Of a stretch of DNA of 64,000 nt, positions 9,787 through 18,235 are shown piece by piece. The notes below the pieces were generated by a model. It saw only the letters and a program-made list of their open reading frames with translations. It did not search any database and was not told the DNA's origin. Position 1 is the first letter of the stretch, and the number at the start of each line of letters is the position of its first letter. The position numbers and the translations under genes were made by a program. The stretch spans positions 1,180,950,863 through 1,181,014,862 of the forward strand of contig NC_090437.1 of NCBI RefSeq assembly GCF_031143425.1. The letters are read 5' to 3'. Source of the DNA: Pleurodeles waltl (lineage: Eukaryota > Chordata > Amphibia > Caudata > Salamandridae).

Positions 9787-12551
9787 TTCCGGAATCCCTC
9801 TCACTACTAGGGAAGAAGTCCCGCTGCAGGTGATTTACACTGACGCTGTTTCCTCTCCGAGTTCGAAAACGTATTATGATAAATTTGCATATTTTTCTGG
9901 GCATGATCAACGAAATGCTAAGTCTTACTATTTTAAAGTTACTCCGTATTCTAATAAGCAAATGTTATTGACCGATACTAAATTACTGTATTCAAATTTG
10001 TTTGTATCTAAACTTTCGGTCGAGGGGTGTGAATACTGGTTTAAGACTGTTGACTTGAAAAGTGTTTGGGGTACGAAAAATTGGCAGATGCGTGGCAGGG
10101 ACACATTATTTAGTGCATGTATTATCCCTGTGCAGATGATTTTCCTCAATGACACAGTACAACAGACTAGCTGTTTGGGCTTGGCAACAATTAGAGAGTT
10201 AAATTTGCCTAGTATACCTGTCCCTTCCAAATTAAACAACTGGCAGCACTATGTGAATGCTACTTTTAGTGAATTTACACATTGGGTCCAGAATGGTACG
10301 CTTAACACTTCATCGATACATCCGGGCGGGTGGTTATTATGGCCTATAGACACTAATAAGTGTCATCAACGTTTTGTCACCTCTTCAGGGGGGTCCAGGA
10401 CTAGTAGGGCAGACCCTCGTTACATTTCACCAGAACATGCTGATATTATAACTACATACAGCGTGGGGAAGCTTTGTCATCAATGGTTGACAATCCACGC
10501 TGGATGCAGTTAAGTCACATCTCACGTTACTGTCTAATGATACTGATTTACAAGATTTTTTGTCAGGTCCCAAAGTACCACGGAAGAAAAGATTTTTATA
10601 CGAAGTTTATAATGAGATTTGGAAGCTTTCACAACAGGAGGCTGCAGCCCGGTTGAGGCAGATTAATCAGGAAAACCTGCTGCAGACTTTGGGGGTCATT
10701 CCTACCCTAGAGGTCTATGACCGCCAGGGTAGGTGACGGAGGAAGCACCGCCAACAGGCTGGCGGTGCTTCCGGGGGCATTCTGACCGCGGCGGTAAAGC
10801 CGCGGTCAGAAAAGGGAAGCCGGCGGTTTCCCGCCGGCTTCCCACTGCCCCAGGGAATCCTCCACGGCGGCGCTGCAAGCAGCGCCGCCATGGGGATTCC
10901 GACCCCCTTCCAGCCAGCCTGGTTCTGGCGGTTTTCACCGCCAGAACCTGGCTGGCGGGAACGGGTGTCGTGGGGCCCCTGGGGGCCCCTGCATTGCCCA
11001 TGCCAGTGGCATGGGCACTTCAGGGGCCCCCTAACAGGCCCCCACATAGATTTTCAGTGTCTGCGTGGCAACTGCACCCGTCGCACCCCTTCCACTCCGC
11101 CGGCTCCATTCGGAGCAGGCATCCTCGTGGAAGGGGGTTTCCCGCTGGGCGGGCGGGCGGCCTTCTGGCGGTCGCCCGCCAGCCCAGCGGGAAACTCAGA
11201 ATGACCGCCGCAGTCTTTTGACCGCGGTACGGTCTTCTGGCGGTTCCCGCTTGGCGGGCGGGGACCGCCGCCCGCCAATCTAGGAATGAGCCCCTTTGTC
11301 TGTTGTTGATAATGGCATGCATACCCTTTCTGACCGTGTTTACACGATTGACAGCATTGTTTCCTCTGCTATTGACATTATTAAATCGGACATGTCTTCT
11401 TTATATCATGGGCAGAGTCAGACGCGGTCCATCATGCAGCTGGGTTGGACTCTTCAGACCTTGAAGGCAGGTCGCGTTCCATGGCAGCACATTCGTGCCA
11501 GGAGATCTTTGTCTCCTTTAATTTGACTCGTCAACAACAGCTGATGGCTAAAAAGGAAGCGGCGTATGTCATGTTGAATATTGAGAAATTGGAGAAACTG
11601 CCTTTCACGGTTGCTGAGATTCCGTCAGCTGAGTGGTTGATTCATGGGGGTATTAATCTGCCTATCTCCACTCTGCAATTTACTTCTTGTTTGAAGCACA
11701 TTCCGGTGGGTAGATATGAACTATTGGGAGATAGTTACATACACGAGGTGTGGGAGCTTCCCTTTCAATACAGATGTATTAATGGTTTGAGGGAGGTTTT
11801 TCTTAGCGGTAGTGAATGCGAAACTTCTGTCAGCCATTCTATGGTTTGTAAACAGCTGTCCTTGCACGGAGCGTGTAACGCTTCGATTGCTAACTTAGCT
11901 TGTTATCTGAAGGGAATTCCAGTCCCGGTTATTAAAAACACTTTCCAGGTGCTTTCTAAAGGCAGTTACATTGTTCTTAACAGCGAACGGTGCTGTGGCA
12001 TGCGTGCCGGAATAGTTTACGTTGTCGTTGTCAACAAGGCCGTTACGTGCTGCGGGAATGTGTTGTTTCCCCCCACTCAAATTAGGGAGGTGGCGGACAT
12101 CTGGCCTCATATTGCTACTTCCAAGGTTAATTTCGACAAGTTGAGTCGACTAAAGGCTTTATTGTTTCAAAAGCATGTGGCCCTTACATCTGCGAGCGAG
12201 ACCTACGCACTTCAGGTGGCAAGGTCATCGGAGGAAATACAGTCCCTTTTGAATACTAACTTTCCAAGTCACTTCGGAGAACTTGTGGGTCGTATATTTA
12301 ATGCATCAAGCACTGCTGGTATTGCACATTTTTTCAAAGCCGTTGGTGTTGGTTTTGCTCACACCTTCTCTTCCATATTCGGTTTGATACCTTCGGCTAT
12401 ACACTCTATTTTCGGAAGCATTTTTGGGGGTTTCCCGATTACTTTGGCTTTATTGGCTGGTGTCTTGCTGTTGTTGCTATTTTTTCGCAATGGCTGTCCC
12501 GCCACGACAAGATCCTATATTGCTGCTCCCGTCAGCGCAGCTGTGTCGTGA
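9728..12551 (+). pseudogene. env: env of the foamy-like retrovirus, frameshifted twice and interrupted by a DNA transposon
   Basis: Envelope glycoprotein gene. The first ATG in the surface-subunit frame is at 9728, overlapping the pol end. The open part to 10513 has four or more N-glycosylation sequons (NDT, NAT, NGT, NTS). The sense-like frame then changes near 10490, and a furin-type basic site RKKR lies about 10584-10595 in the new frame. A 604-bp DNA transposon occupies 10691-11294 with TTT on both sides, and the phase is continuous across it. A further frame change occurs around 11495-11530. The transmembrane-subunit frame (open 11445-12551) ends with a hydrophobic membrane anchor near residues 328-346 of that frame and a short tail. 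The part before the basic site is only about 290 codons, and I see no long N-terminal leader with a membrane segment as in foamy Env, so the 5' end may be shortened or divergent. Confidence 0.8.
10691..11294 (+). mobile_element. GC-rich palindrome-chain DNA transposon, copy 2 (in env)
   Basis: A 604-bp element, same family and orientation as the copy at 4893-5523. It is flanked by TTT (10688-10690 and 11295-11297). Its ends are GGGGGTCATTCCTA and, reversed from the right, GGGGCTCATTCCTA, a near-perfect 14-bp inverted repeat. Palindromes line up with copy 1 but with changed arms, for example GGAAGCACCGCCA/TGGCGGTGCTTCC near 10739-10770, GGGAAGCCGGCGG/CCGCCGGCTTCCC near 10815-10846, and GGCGGCGCTGC/GCAGCGCCGCC near 10865-10889. 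The CAGTGTCTGC hairpin has lost its right arm here. No coding capacity. Confidence 0.85.
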
Positions 12552-13032
12552 ACGCATGATGCAGCATTTTGGAGCAACACTCCTGGCCCATTTGGAGTGT
12601 GACTGGTCTCTGTCATTCCGACCGGTTTTGGATTGTGTGCAACCCGTGTTTCGGTGCCTTTGGTGCTCGTTTGAACATGCACTGGCTCTCTGTCTCTCGC
12701 TGCAGCGCCCTCCAGTGGTCAATCCTGATCTGTTGATGTTCCCGATTAGGGCTCATTCCCAGACTTGTGCACTACGGTTGCGTTTGCTTCGTGAGGCAGT
12801 TTATGAGATTCCCTTCCTGGAGGAAGATGGTTTTGTCTCATTCATAGGCCCTGCACGGGGTGCCGCCCTGAATGGTTTTGGGGCTTTGGAACACACCTGC
12901 TCCATGGTACTTTGTGGCGTGGATCTTCCGATATTGACATATATCGAAGTGGAGGAGCTCCTACTTTCACTTTCACACATAAGCTTTATTCGGCCGACAG
13001 ACCATCAAAGCATACAATACAGTACGATATGA
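12490..13032 (+). CDS. Accessory ORF downstream of env, function unknown
   Basis: A 180-residue open frame with ATG at 12490 (context CGCAATGG). It begins inside the last 62 bases of env in another frame and ends at TGA 13030-13032. Position and overlap match where foamy viruses place their transactivator and accessory genes, which is the only reason to suggest such a role. I see no similarity I can name. It is rich in cysteine, tryptophan and leucine, with a Cys-rich middle (DCVQPVFRCLWC), and has no obvious acidic activation domain or basic nuclear-localisation cluster. It is notable that this frame is uninterrupted while gag, pol and env are all broken. The frame is also open upstream to about 12424 but without an ATG. 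Confidence 0.55.
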   Translation: MAVPPRQDPILLLPSAQLCRERMMQHFGATLLAHLECDWSLSFRPVLDCVQPVFRCLWCSFEHALALCLSLQRPPVVNPDLLMFPIRAHSQTCALRLRLLREAVYEIPFLEEDGFVSFIGPARGAALNGFGALEHTCSMVLCGVDLPILTYIEVEELLLSLSHISFIRPTDHQSIQYSTI

Positions 13033-13116
13033 ATATAAATAAACATCATAATATCATAGGAAAATTTAAAAGAAGAAAATAAAATCCATTTTTGCCCGAC
13101 TAGTAACAATTTCAAA
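13033..13116. other. 3' end of the antisense LINE or retroviral spacer
   Basis: AT-rich sequence between the accessory ORF stop and the stop codon of the antisense LINE. The LINE 3' end must lie here, but I see no clear poly(T) run or target duplication that fixes the junction. Confidence 0.4.
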
Positions 13117-15160
13117 TCATTGTAAATAAAAAATACGTATGCGCCATGCCATTACTAAGAACTTACTTACTGCATAAATTGTCACTTTTGAATTGTGGCT
13201 TTTTAAAATCCTCAAAGCTAAAAAACATTTCCTTAAGTTCAGTTCCCGACAGATTTTGTGAATCCATTTAAACCTTGGGGTTGAGTAAGCGGGACAGAAA
13301 AACATAAAATGTTCTATTGTTTCAGAAGAAGTGCCACATGCAGGACAAATATCAGAGCTTGACTTAGGTCCCCATCTGCTCGTCAAGGCCTTCAAAGGTA
13401 ATGTTCCAAATCGAAATCTGGCATACAAGCTTTTGCCTAGTAAGTCAGGTATTATATCTAGATATAGTTCGAACTCTGGGTACCATTTAAAGTCAATAAA
13501 CAAATTAGTTAAATGACCATTCGATTTTTGAGAAATGTAATTATTACGTATGTGGGACCAGTAAGCTCCCTTCAATACTTTTACATGGGACTTCACAAGT
13601 TGCTGGGGATTCTCCCAAAAGTTCCTCAATCCCAGCGTGCAAAGCCAGCTGGATACGTGTTTGATCCATGGGATTGACGTAGAGTTAGGGCTTTTTAACA
13701 ATTCTAATAGAGAAAACTTATATATGGCCAGTTCGGGAACTACCCAAAGCCTCACCCAATATACTATAGGCCGTAAGATAATTAAATCAGCTATTCGTTT
13801 AAACCCTAGGTCTAAAAATAGGGGGGTTAATGGGGTACTAGTAGGGCAAGCACAGCTATTCTCAGTTTTGGTTATCCTACTATTATCTGCCATGCCCCAA
13901 ATCTCTGCGCCGTAGACAGCAGCACCCTGTGCCTTAGCCACATAAATCTTTACTGCTGGAGACACAACTTTAGCGATCGTATTCCTATAGAGGCGCAATA
14001 TGTATGCTGCCCGATGTTGCAAAAGCCCAGCACTCTTGCCAACTTGTTCCTCCCAAAGGAGTGTATCTGTTAGTCTTACACCCAAGTAATCAATGGAGCT
14101 AACCTGGTCCAAAATGGCTCCATCTAACCTAATAGTGCATTTCTTACGAGGGCCAGAGCGAAGCACCATCAATTTCGTTTTCTTCAAGTTCAGCTCTAAA
14201 CCAAAATTCCAGCAGAATGATTTAAATCTGTCCACAAGAATTTGCAACCCCATAGGGGTTTTTGAAATCAATAGAGAGTCATCCGCAAAAAGGAGAATTG
14301 GAATTTTCTGATTGACTAGTGTGGGAGCATCGTTCTGGCATATCATTAGTTCTTGGACCAACTCGTTGATGAATAAAGAAAACAGAAGTGGTGCAAGCAC
14401 ACATCCCTGACGGACACCTCTTTTAATGGGAAATTTATTAGTCAATTCACCTTGTTTATCCCATCTTACTTGCGCGTAAGTGCCTTCGTGCATGCGTATT
14501 AATAGATGGATAATATCTGGTGGTGCCCCTATTTTGTGTAACACTCCCCAAAGCTTATCTCTTGGGACCAAATCAAAGGCAGAACGGTCAACAAAAATGA
14601 CGTATAGAGTTTGCTTTGCCAAGACTACATATTTCCAGTGTAGCACGGTCAACCTGAAAGCCAGGTCAACCGTGCTAACTCTAGAGCGGAACCCTGCCTG
14701 GAGCGGTGAAAGGATCTGCTGCTCCGACACCCAGTTCGACAGTCTAACTAGCAACTGTTTAGCAAAGATTTTTTGTAAATTGTCGATTAAACTGACCGGT
14801 CTGTAATTGATTGGAAGATTTACATTACCCTTTTTGTAAATTGGGATAATTTCTGCGCCCTTCCACGTCTCAGGGATCTGCCCTCCTTTTGTGATTTTAT
14901 TTGACAGTAGATTGATATACCAGGTCCATATAGATGGCTCTGATTTATAAAGGTTGCCTGGAATTTTATCAGGACCTGGGGCTTTACCTGACTTTAAAGA
15001 GTTGATAGCCTCTGCAGTTTCTTCGAGGGAGAAACAAATATAACTCTCAGGGTTATATGGATTCCCATCAGGTGGAGAAGTGGCAGGGTTAGCAGTTTGT
15101 AAAATTAGAGGGTCTAATCCCACTTTATCACAGTCAACAGCCCCAGTGGGGATAGCTCCT
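13117..15160 (-). mobile_element. 5'-truncated LINE with open reverse-transcriptase frame, antisense inside the retrovirus
   Basis: Non-LTR retrotransposon ORF2 on the minus strand, open for 668 codons from about 15123 to the stop at 13117 and readable back to about 15160. RT motifs in order are a GKAPGPDKIPG box near the start, NYRPVSLIDN, LQAGFRSRVST, the DxSAFD box, VRQGCVLAPLLF, and a FADD catalytic motif (YADD in most families). A C-terminal zinc-knuckle-like CPACGTSSETIEHFMFFC precedes the end. There is no endonuclease domain because the 5' part is missing, as expected from incomplete target-primed reverse transcription. The frame has no stops, so the copy is young and younger than the provirus it sits in. 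The clade cannot be fixed by eye. It resembles the LINE at 49.4-55.8 kb in RT signature and C-terminal finger. Confidence 0.85.
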
Positions 15161-15180
15161 ACTTTCTATTGCTTCTGTTT

Positions 15181-15364
15181 AACAATTGGATTTTTTTACC
15201 CTCTCCTGCAAAATTGACTTTATATTGAATTTGGCTTTATCGTCACATGTTTCCTAAATGTATGACTTTGTTGTCTTCTGACCTTGTCGAAATATGTATA
15301 TAATTTTAGGTATTGTTTATATCTGGGGCATATTTTTATATTATTGGAACCACTTGCTACCGAC
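15181..15364 (+). other. Residual provirus sequence before the 3' LTR
   Basis: AT-rich, non-coding sequence between the LINE 5' truncation and the polypurine tract. It may hold the remains of a second accessory region, but no open frame supports this. Confidence 0.4.
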
Positions 15365-15374
15365 AAGGGGAGGG
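15365..15374 (+). promoter_or_regulatory. Polypurine tract
   Basis: AAGGGGAGGG directly abuts the TG of the 3' LTR at 15375. This is the position and composition of the primer for plus-strand DNA synthesis in retroviruses. Confidence 0.9.
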
Positions 15375-16379
15375 TGTAGTGTGGTTAGTTTTAAGTATCC
15401 TTTGCGCGTTAGCTTCAGGCTTTAGGCCTTTGTGCACTTTGCCCTGGATGTATTTTATTCATTTGCTTGCAGTTTAGAGCCTCTGTGCACTTTGCTCTAA
15501 ATGCTTTTTATTAGGCTTTGTACTGATATTTTTCAAATAGCCAGTTCTACGGTTTTGTTTTTTATTCATATCACACTGTTTAGCCTACTTCAGCACTAGA
15601 GTTCTCCATAACACATTCACTCTGTGCTTCAGTCAAGGATACAGTCTGGTACATTGCCGATAGACGTAGTAGGAATTTAGACTTGGCATTCCTGCGTAGG
15701 GACATTTTGTGATCACGCTGACATGTTAGTTATAAAATCACTTTCTTGTCCCAATACACGCAAGAGGGAGATTCCGACCAGGGAACCACAACTAGACGCT
15801 GACTGCTTCGTTGCAGATGCTGAACCAGATCACAGGCCTTTGCTCAGGTATGAGGGCTGATGTCTCCCCAGTGATTCAGAAAGGCAAGCTAGAAGCTTAA
15901 CATGCTGTGCTCTAAATAGAACAAGCAGAGGGAGAGTAGAAACTGTTAGGCACTATGATAGCTTTATTCTTATGTTTTACTCTCCTGGTGACTATTTCAA
16001 TCCTACTGTGTTGTATTGTTCTGGTTATTGCGGCTCACGCCTTATTATATAAAATACAGTTGTTTTATTAAAACATTATATAAAACTTATACTGTCTTTG
16101 TCATTTGTATATGAGATCATATTGTAAATGAGAAGAGTTGGTTTGGATCTGAGTGACCACGACTTCCCTGAGAAGTTCCAAAGATGTCATGCACTCGGCT
16201 GCCCAATCATCTCTTCCCCGTGGGAGAAATGAGGCACTGCTAGTTAGCCGGAGCAAACACCGGATTTAGGGTGACAGAGTTCCTTACACGTGGGTCAGAC
16301 TCAGTCCCCCACACCGTTATCGATCCTGCTGCCTAAAAATCCAGTAGTCTCATTTAGGATAATGAGAGCCCACGCGACA
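15375..16379 (+). repeat. 3' long terminal repeat
   Basis: 1005 bases, collinear with 3014-4018 without gaps. I count 17 differences. About half look like CpG-type or other transitions, for example TCG to TTG near 15519 and GCGC to GCAC near 16192. It is followed by CTTC at 16380-16383, matching the left flank. Confidence 0.95.
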
Positions 16380-16383
16380 CTTC

Positions 16384-17425
16384 CTGCACAAAAACAATCA
16401 ATGGAGGTGATTTCCTCCTTCTATGTGTGCTGCAAAAAACCACATTTACAAACCATTCCGGGGATTTCCCTCTGGTCATTACAGTATGACTTGTGAAGTT
16501 TATGTGCCATCTGTATGCCACACATTATGTGATGAATTTGCTGCTACTGTATTTTTAAGGTATTAGATATGGTACATTTTAACACTCTTGTTTTAATACA
16601 TGACCCATGTCCTTGAATTGTTTCTGAGAGCAGATCGGCAATGGAGTACACAATGGCCCAACACCATTTTTTTTTCTTCATTGGAACACTTTGTCTCACC
16701 ATCTCGGTTTGTGCTGTAGCTTCCCACTTCATGAAGCAAGATATAAACTATCATGCTGCATGACCACACCGCTGGTGAGCCAAAGGCATGCCAAAGACAA
16801 GCCCATCTGTGCCCATATGTGCCGGTACCACATCCAGCAACAAACTCGCTGACCAGCAGTTCTCAGAAATTAGAACTTACACTCTCCTGGAGCTTCTTTT
16901 ACTTTTGCCCCAAAGTAACTGAAAACCACTGAATATTAAAAGTATGCAAAATAGTCAGATTGTTTGTCCTAATGGTCTTATAACCTATAGCTAGCCTCAC
17001 TTAGCGAGCAGGGTAGGGCTATCACTGCTAGGTCTCTCAGGTCATAAGCATGAAAAGCCACTGAAAACTATCTTAATTAACCTCAAATAGAAATACATTT
17101 TGTCACAGGTAATGCACTGGATGCTGTTTTTTTACAGAAACCTGGCCGGGAGTAAGTTTATCCCTGGATATTGCAGAAGCTATAAAGGTGGGGTATGCCA
17201 TGGTCCATCATGGTTAGATCGCAAGAAAGGGGAGAGGTAGTCTCTTGGGAGCCCCCACCTCTAGGCTAACTCCAGGCAAGACCTTGGGATTCTGGTCTCA
17301 GAGAAAGGTGGTGGCTTGAGTCTATCTGGGAGCAAATGACGCTCAATGCTGGTTGGACTCCTGGGCAACATAACAAAAATGTTTCTCTGGGCCCAATTGA
17401 TAGAAGACATTCCATATGTTAATTT
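16384..17425. other. Right flank of the provirus, no gene seen
   Basis: About 1 kb of mixed composition. No open frame with a recognisable domain and no clear repeat boundary. Confidence 0.5.
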
Positions 17426-17493
17426 GGGCCATATGTACGATAGCTTTTTCCCATAGACACAAAATGGGTAAAATCCTTTGGTACATCTGGCCC
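17426..17493. mobile_element. 68-bp miniature inverted-repeat element
   Basis: The ends GGGCCATATGTACGA and, reversed from the right, GGGCCAGATGTACCA form an inverted repeat. TTT lies on both sides (17423-17425 and 17494-17496). The ends match those of the larger element at 38757-39459, so this is probably a nearly empty member of that family. Confidence 0.7.
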
Positions 17494-17502
17494 TTTATGT
17501 TG

Positions 17503-17569
17503 TGTTATGTTATGTTATGTTATGTTATGTTATGTTATGTTATGTTATGTTATGTTATGTTATGTTATC
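17503..17569. repeat. TTATG microsatellite
   Basis: About 13 uninterrupted copies of the pentamer TTATG, starting just after the 68-bp element. The right edge decays into TTATCTTAGCTTATCC. Confidence 0.95.
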
Positions 17570-17689
17570 TTAGCTTATCCTATTCAGATTTGTAGTGTGC
17601 ACTATCACCCGGGGAGGTAACCTGGTGCTGAGCAGGTGTTATCCTGCACTCACCTAGGGCCTAGTGGGACTACTCGAAAAGCCAGGTCT

Positions 17690-18235
17690 TCAGCTTCTTG
17701 CAGGATTAAGGAAGTGAGGAGGAGGCTCTCATGTGTAGCAGCAGGTCTGTCCATGCTTCTGAAGTGATGTAAAAGAAGGCTTGGCTGCCCGATTTCATTT
17801 TCCGTATGCGTGGATTTGTGCAAGTAAGAGTCCGGATGAGTGGAGGTGTCTGAAAGGTTTGTGAAAGCAGACTTGATTGTTGAGGTATGTTTGGCCCATT
17901 CTATGTAGTGCCTTGAAACTATGGGCGAGGAGTTTGAATTGTGCTTGTTTGTGAATGGGGAGCCAGTGGAGGTCCTTCAGGCGTGGTGATGTGAGAGCAG
18001 CGAGGGAAGTTGAGCATGATTCTGGCCATCGAGTTCTGAATGGCCTGCAGCCTTCTGGTAGGTTTTTGTTGCTCCCGGTATAGAGGATGTTCCCATACAC
18101 CAGCTTGTTTGTGCCCAGGGCTGGTGAGACAGTTTTCTGGGCTTTCCGGGTGCTTTGTTGTGGTAATCCCTGACTTAGCTGTCTGGCTGCTACAGGACCA
18201 CTGGATGATAGTGGCAGTCACTATGCTATATTAAT
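17690..18235 (-). pseudogene. LINE ORF2 C-terminal relic (CR1/L2-like)
   Basis: On the minus strand two overlapping frames carry the C-terminal signature of CR1/L2-type LINE proteins: an IQNSMARIMLNFPRCSHI-like block (about 18020-18075) and then RLKDLHWLPI...QFKLLAHSFKALH (about 17870-17985). The ancestral pattern is HITPxLxxLHWLPVxxRIxFK. The two blocks lie in different frames, so the relic is frameshifted. The RT core is absent. The 17580-17790 stretch is probably its 3' UTR. Confidence 0.7.

Larger units (their letters stand above)
3010..16383 (+). mobile_element. Endogenous foamy-like retrovirus, full-length provirus with nested insertions
   Basis: A complete provirus. Two 1005-bp LTRs (3014-4018 and 15375-16379) begin TGTAGTG and end GACA. 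The host sequence CTTC is duplicated immediately outside (3010-3013 and 16380-16383). A primer-binding site follows the 5' LTR and a polypurine tract precedes the 3' LTR. Between them lie gag, pol, env and a further ORF. Foamy-like ancestry is suggested by pol starting at its own ATG within the gag 3' end in the +1 frame, by a Gag tail that is basic and lacks CCHC motifs, by the motif pattern of the polymerase, and by an extra ORF after env. I count 17 substitutions and no indels between the LTRs, about 1.7%, so integration was fairly recent. Three later insertions lie inside: two GC-rich DNA transposons and an antisense LINE. All major genes are interrupted. Confidence 0.93.

Noticed and set aside
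10702..11322. Open frames of about 100-160 codons on both strands in env
   Set aside because: Same cause: they lie in the second GC-rich transposon copy.
12424..12489. Upstream extension of the accessory ORF
   Set aside because: It starts at TTG, not ATG, and overlaps the env membrane anchor. The ATG at 12490 is the reasonable start.
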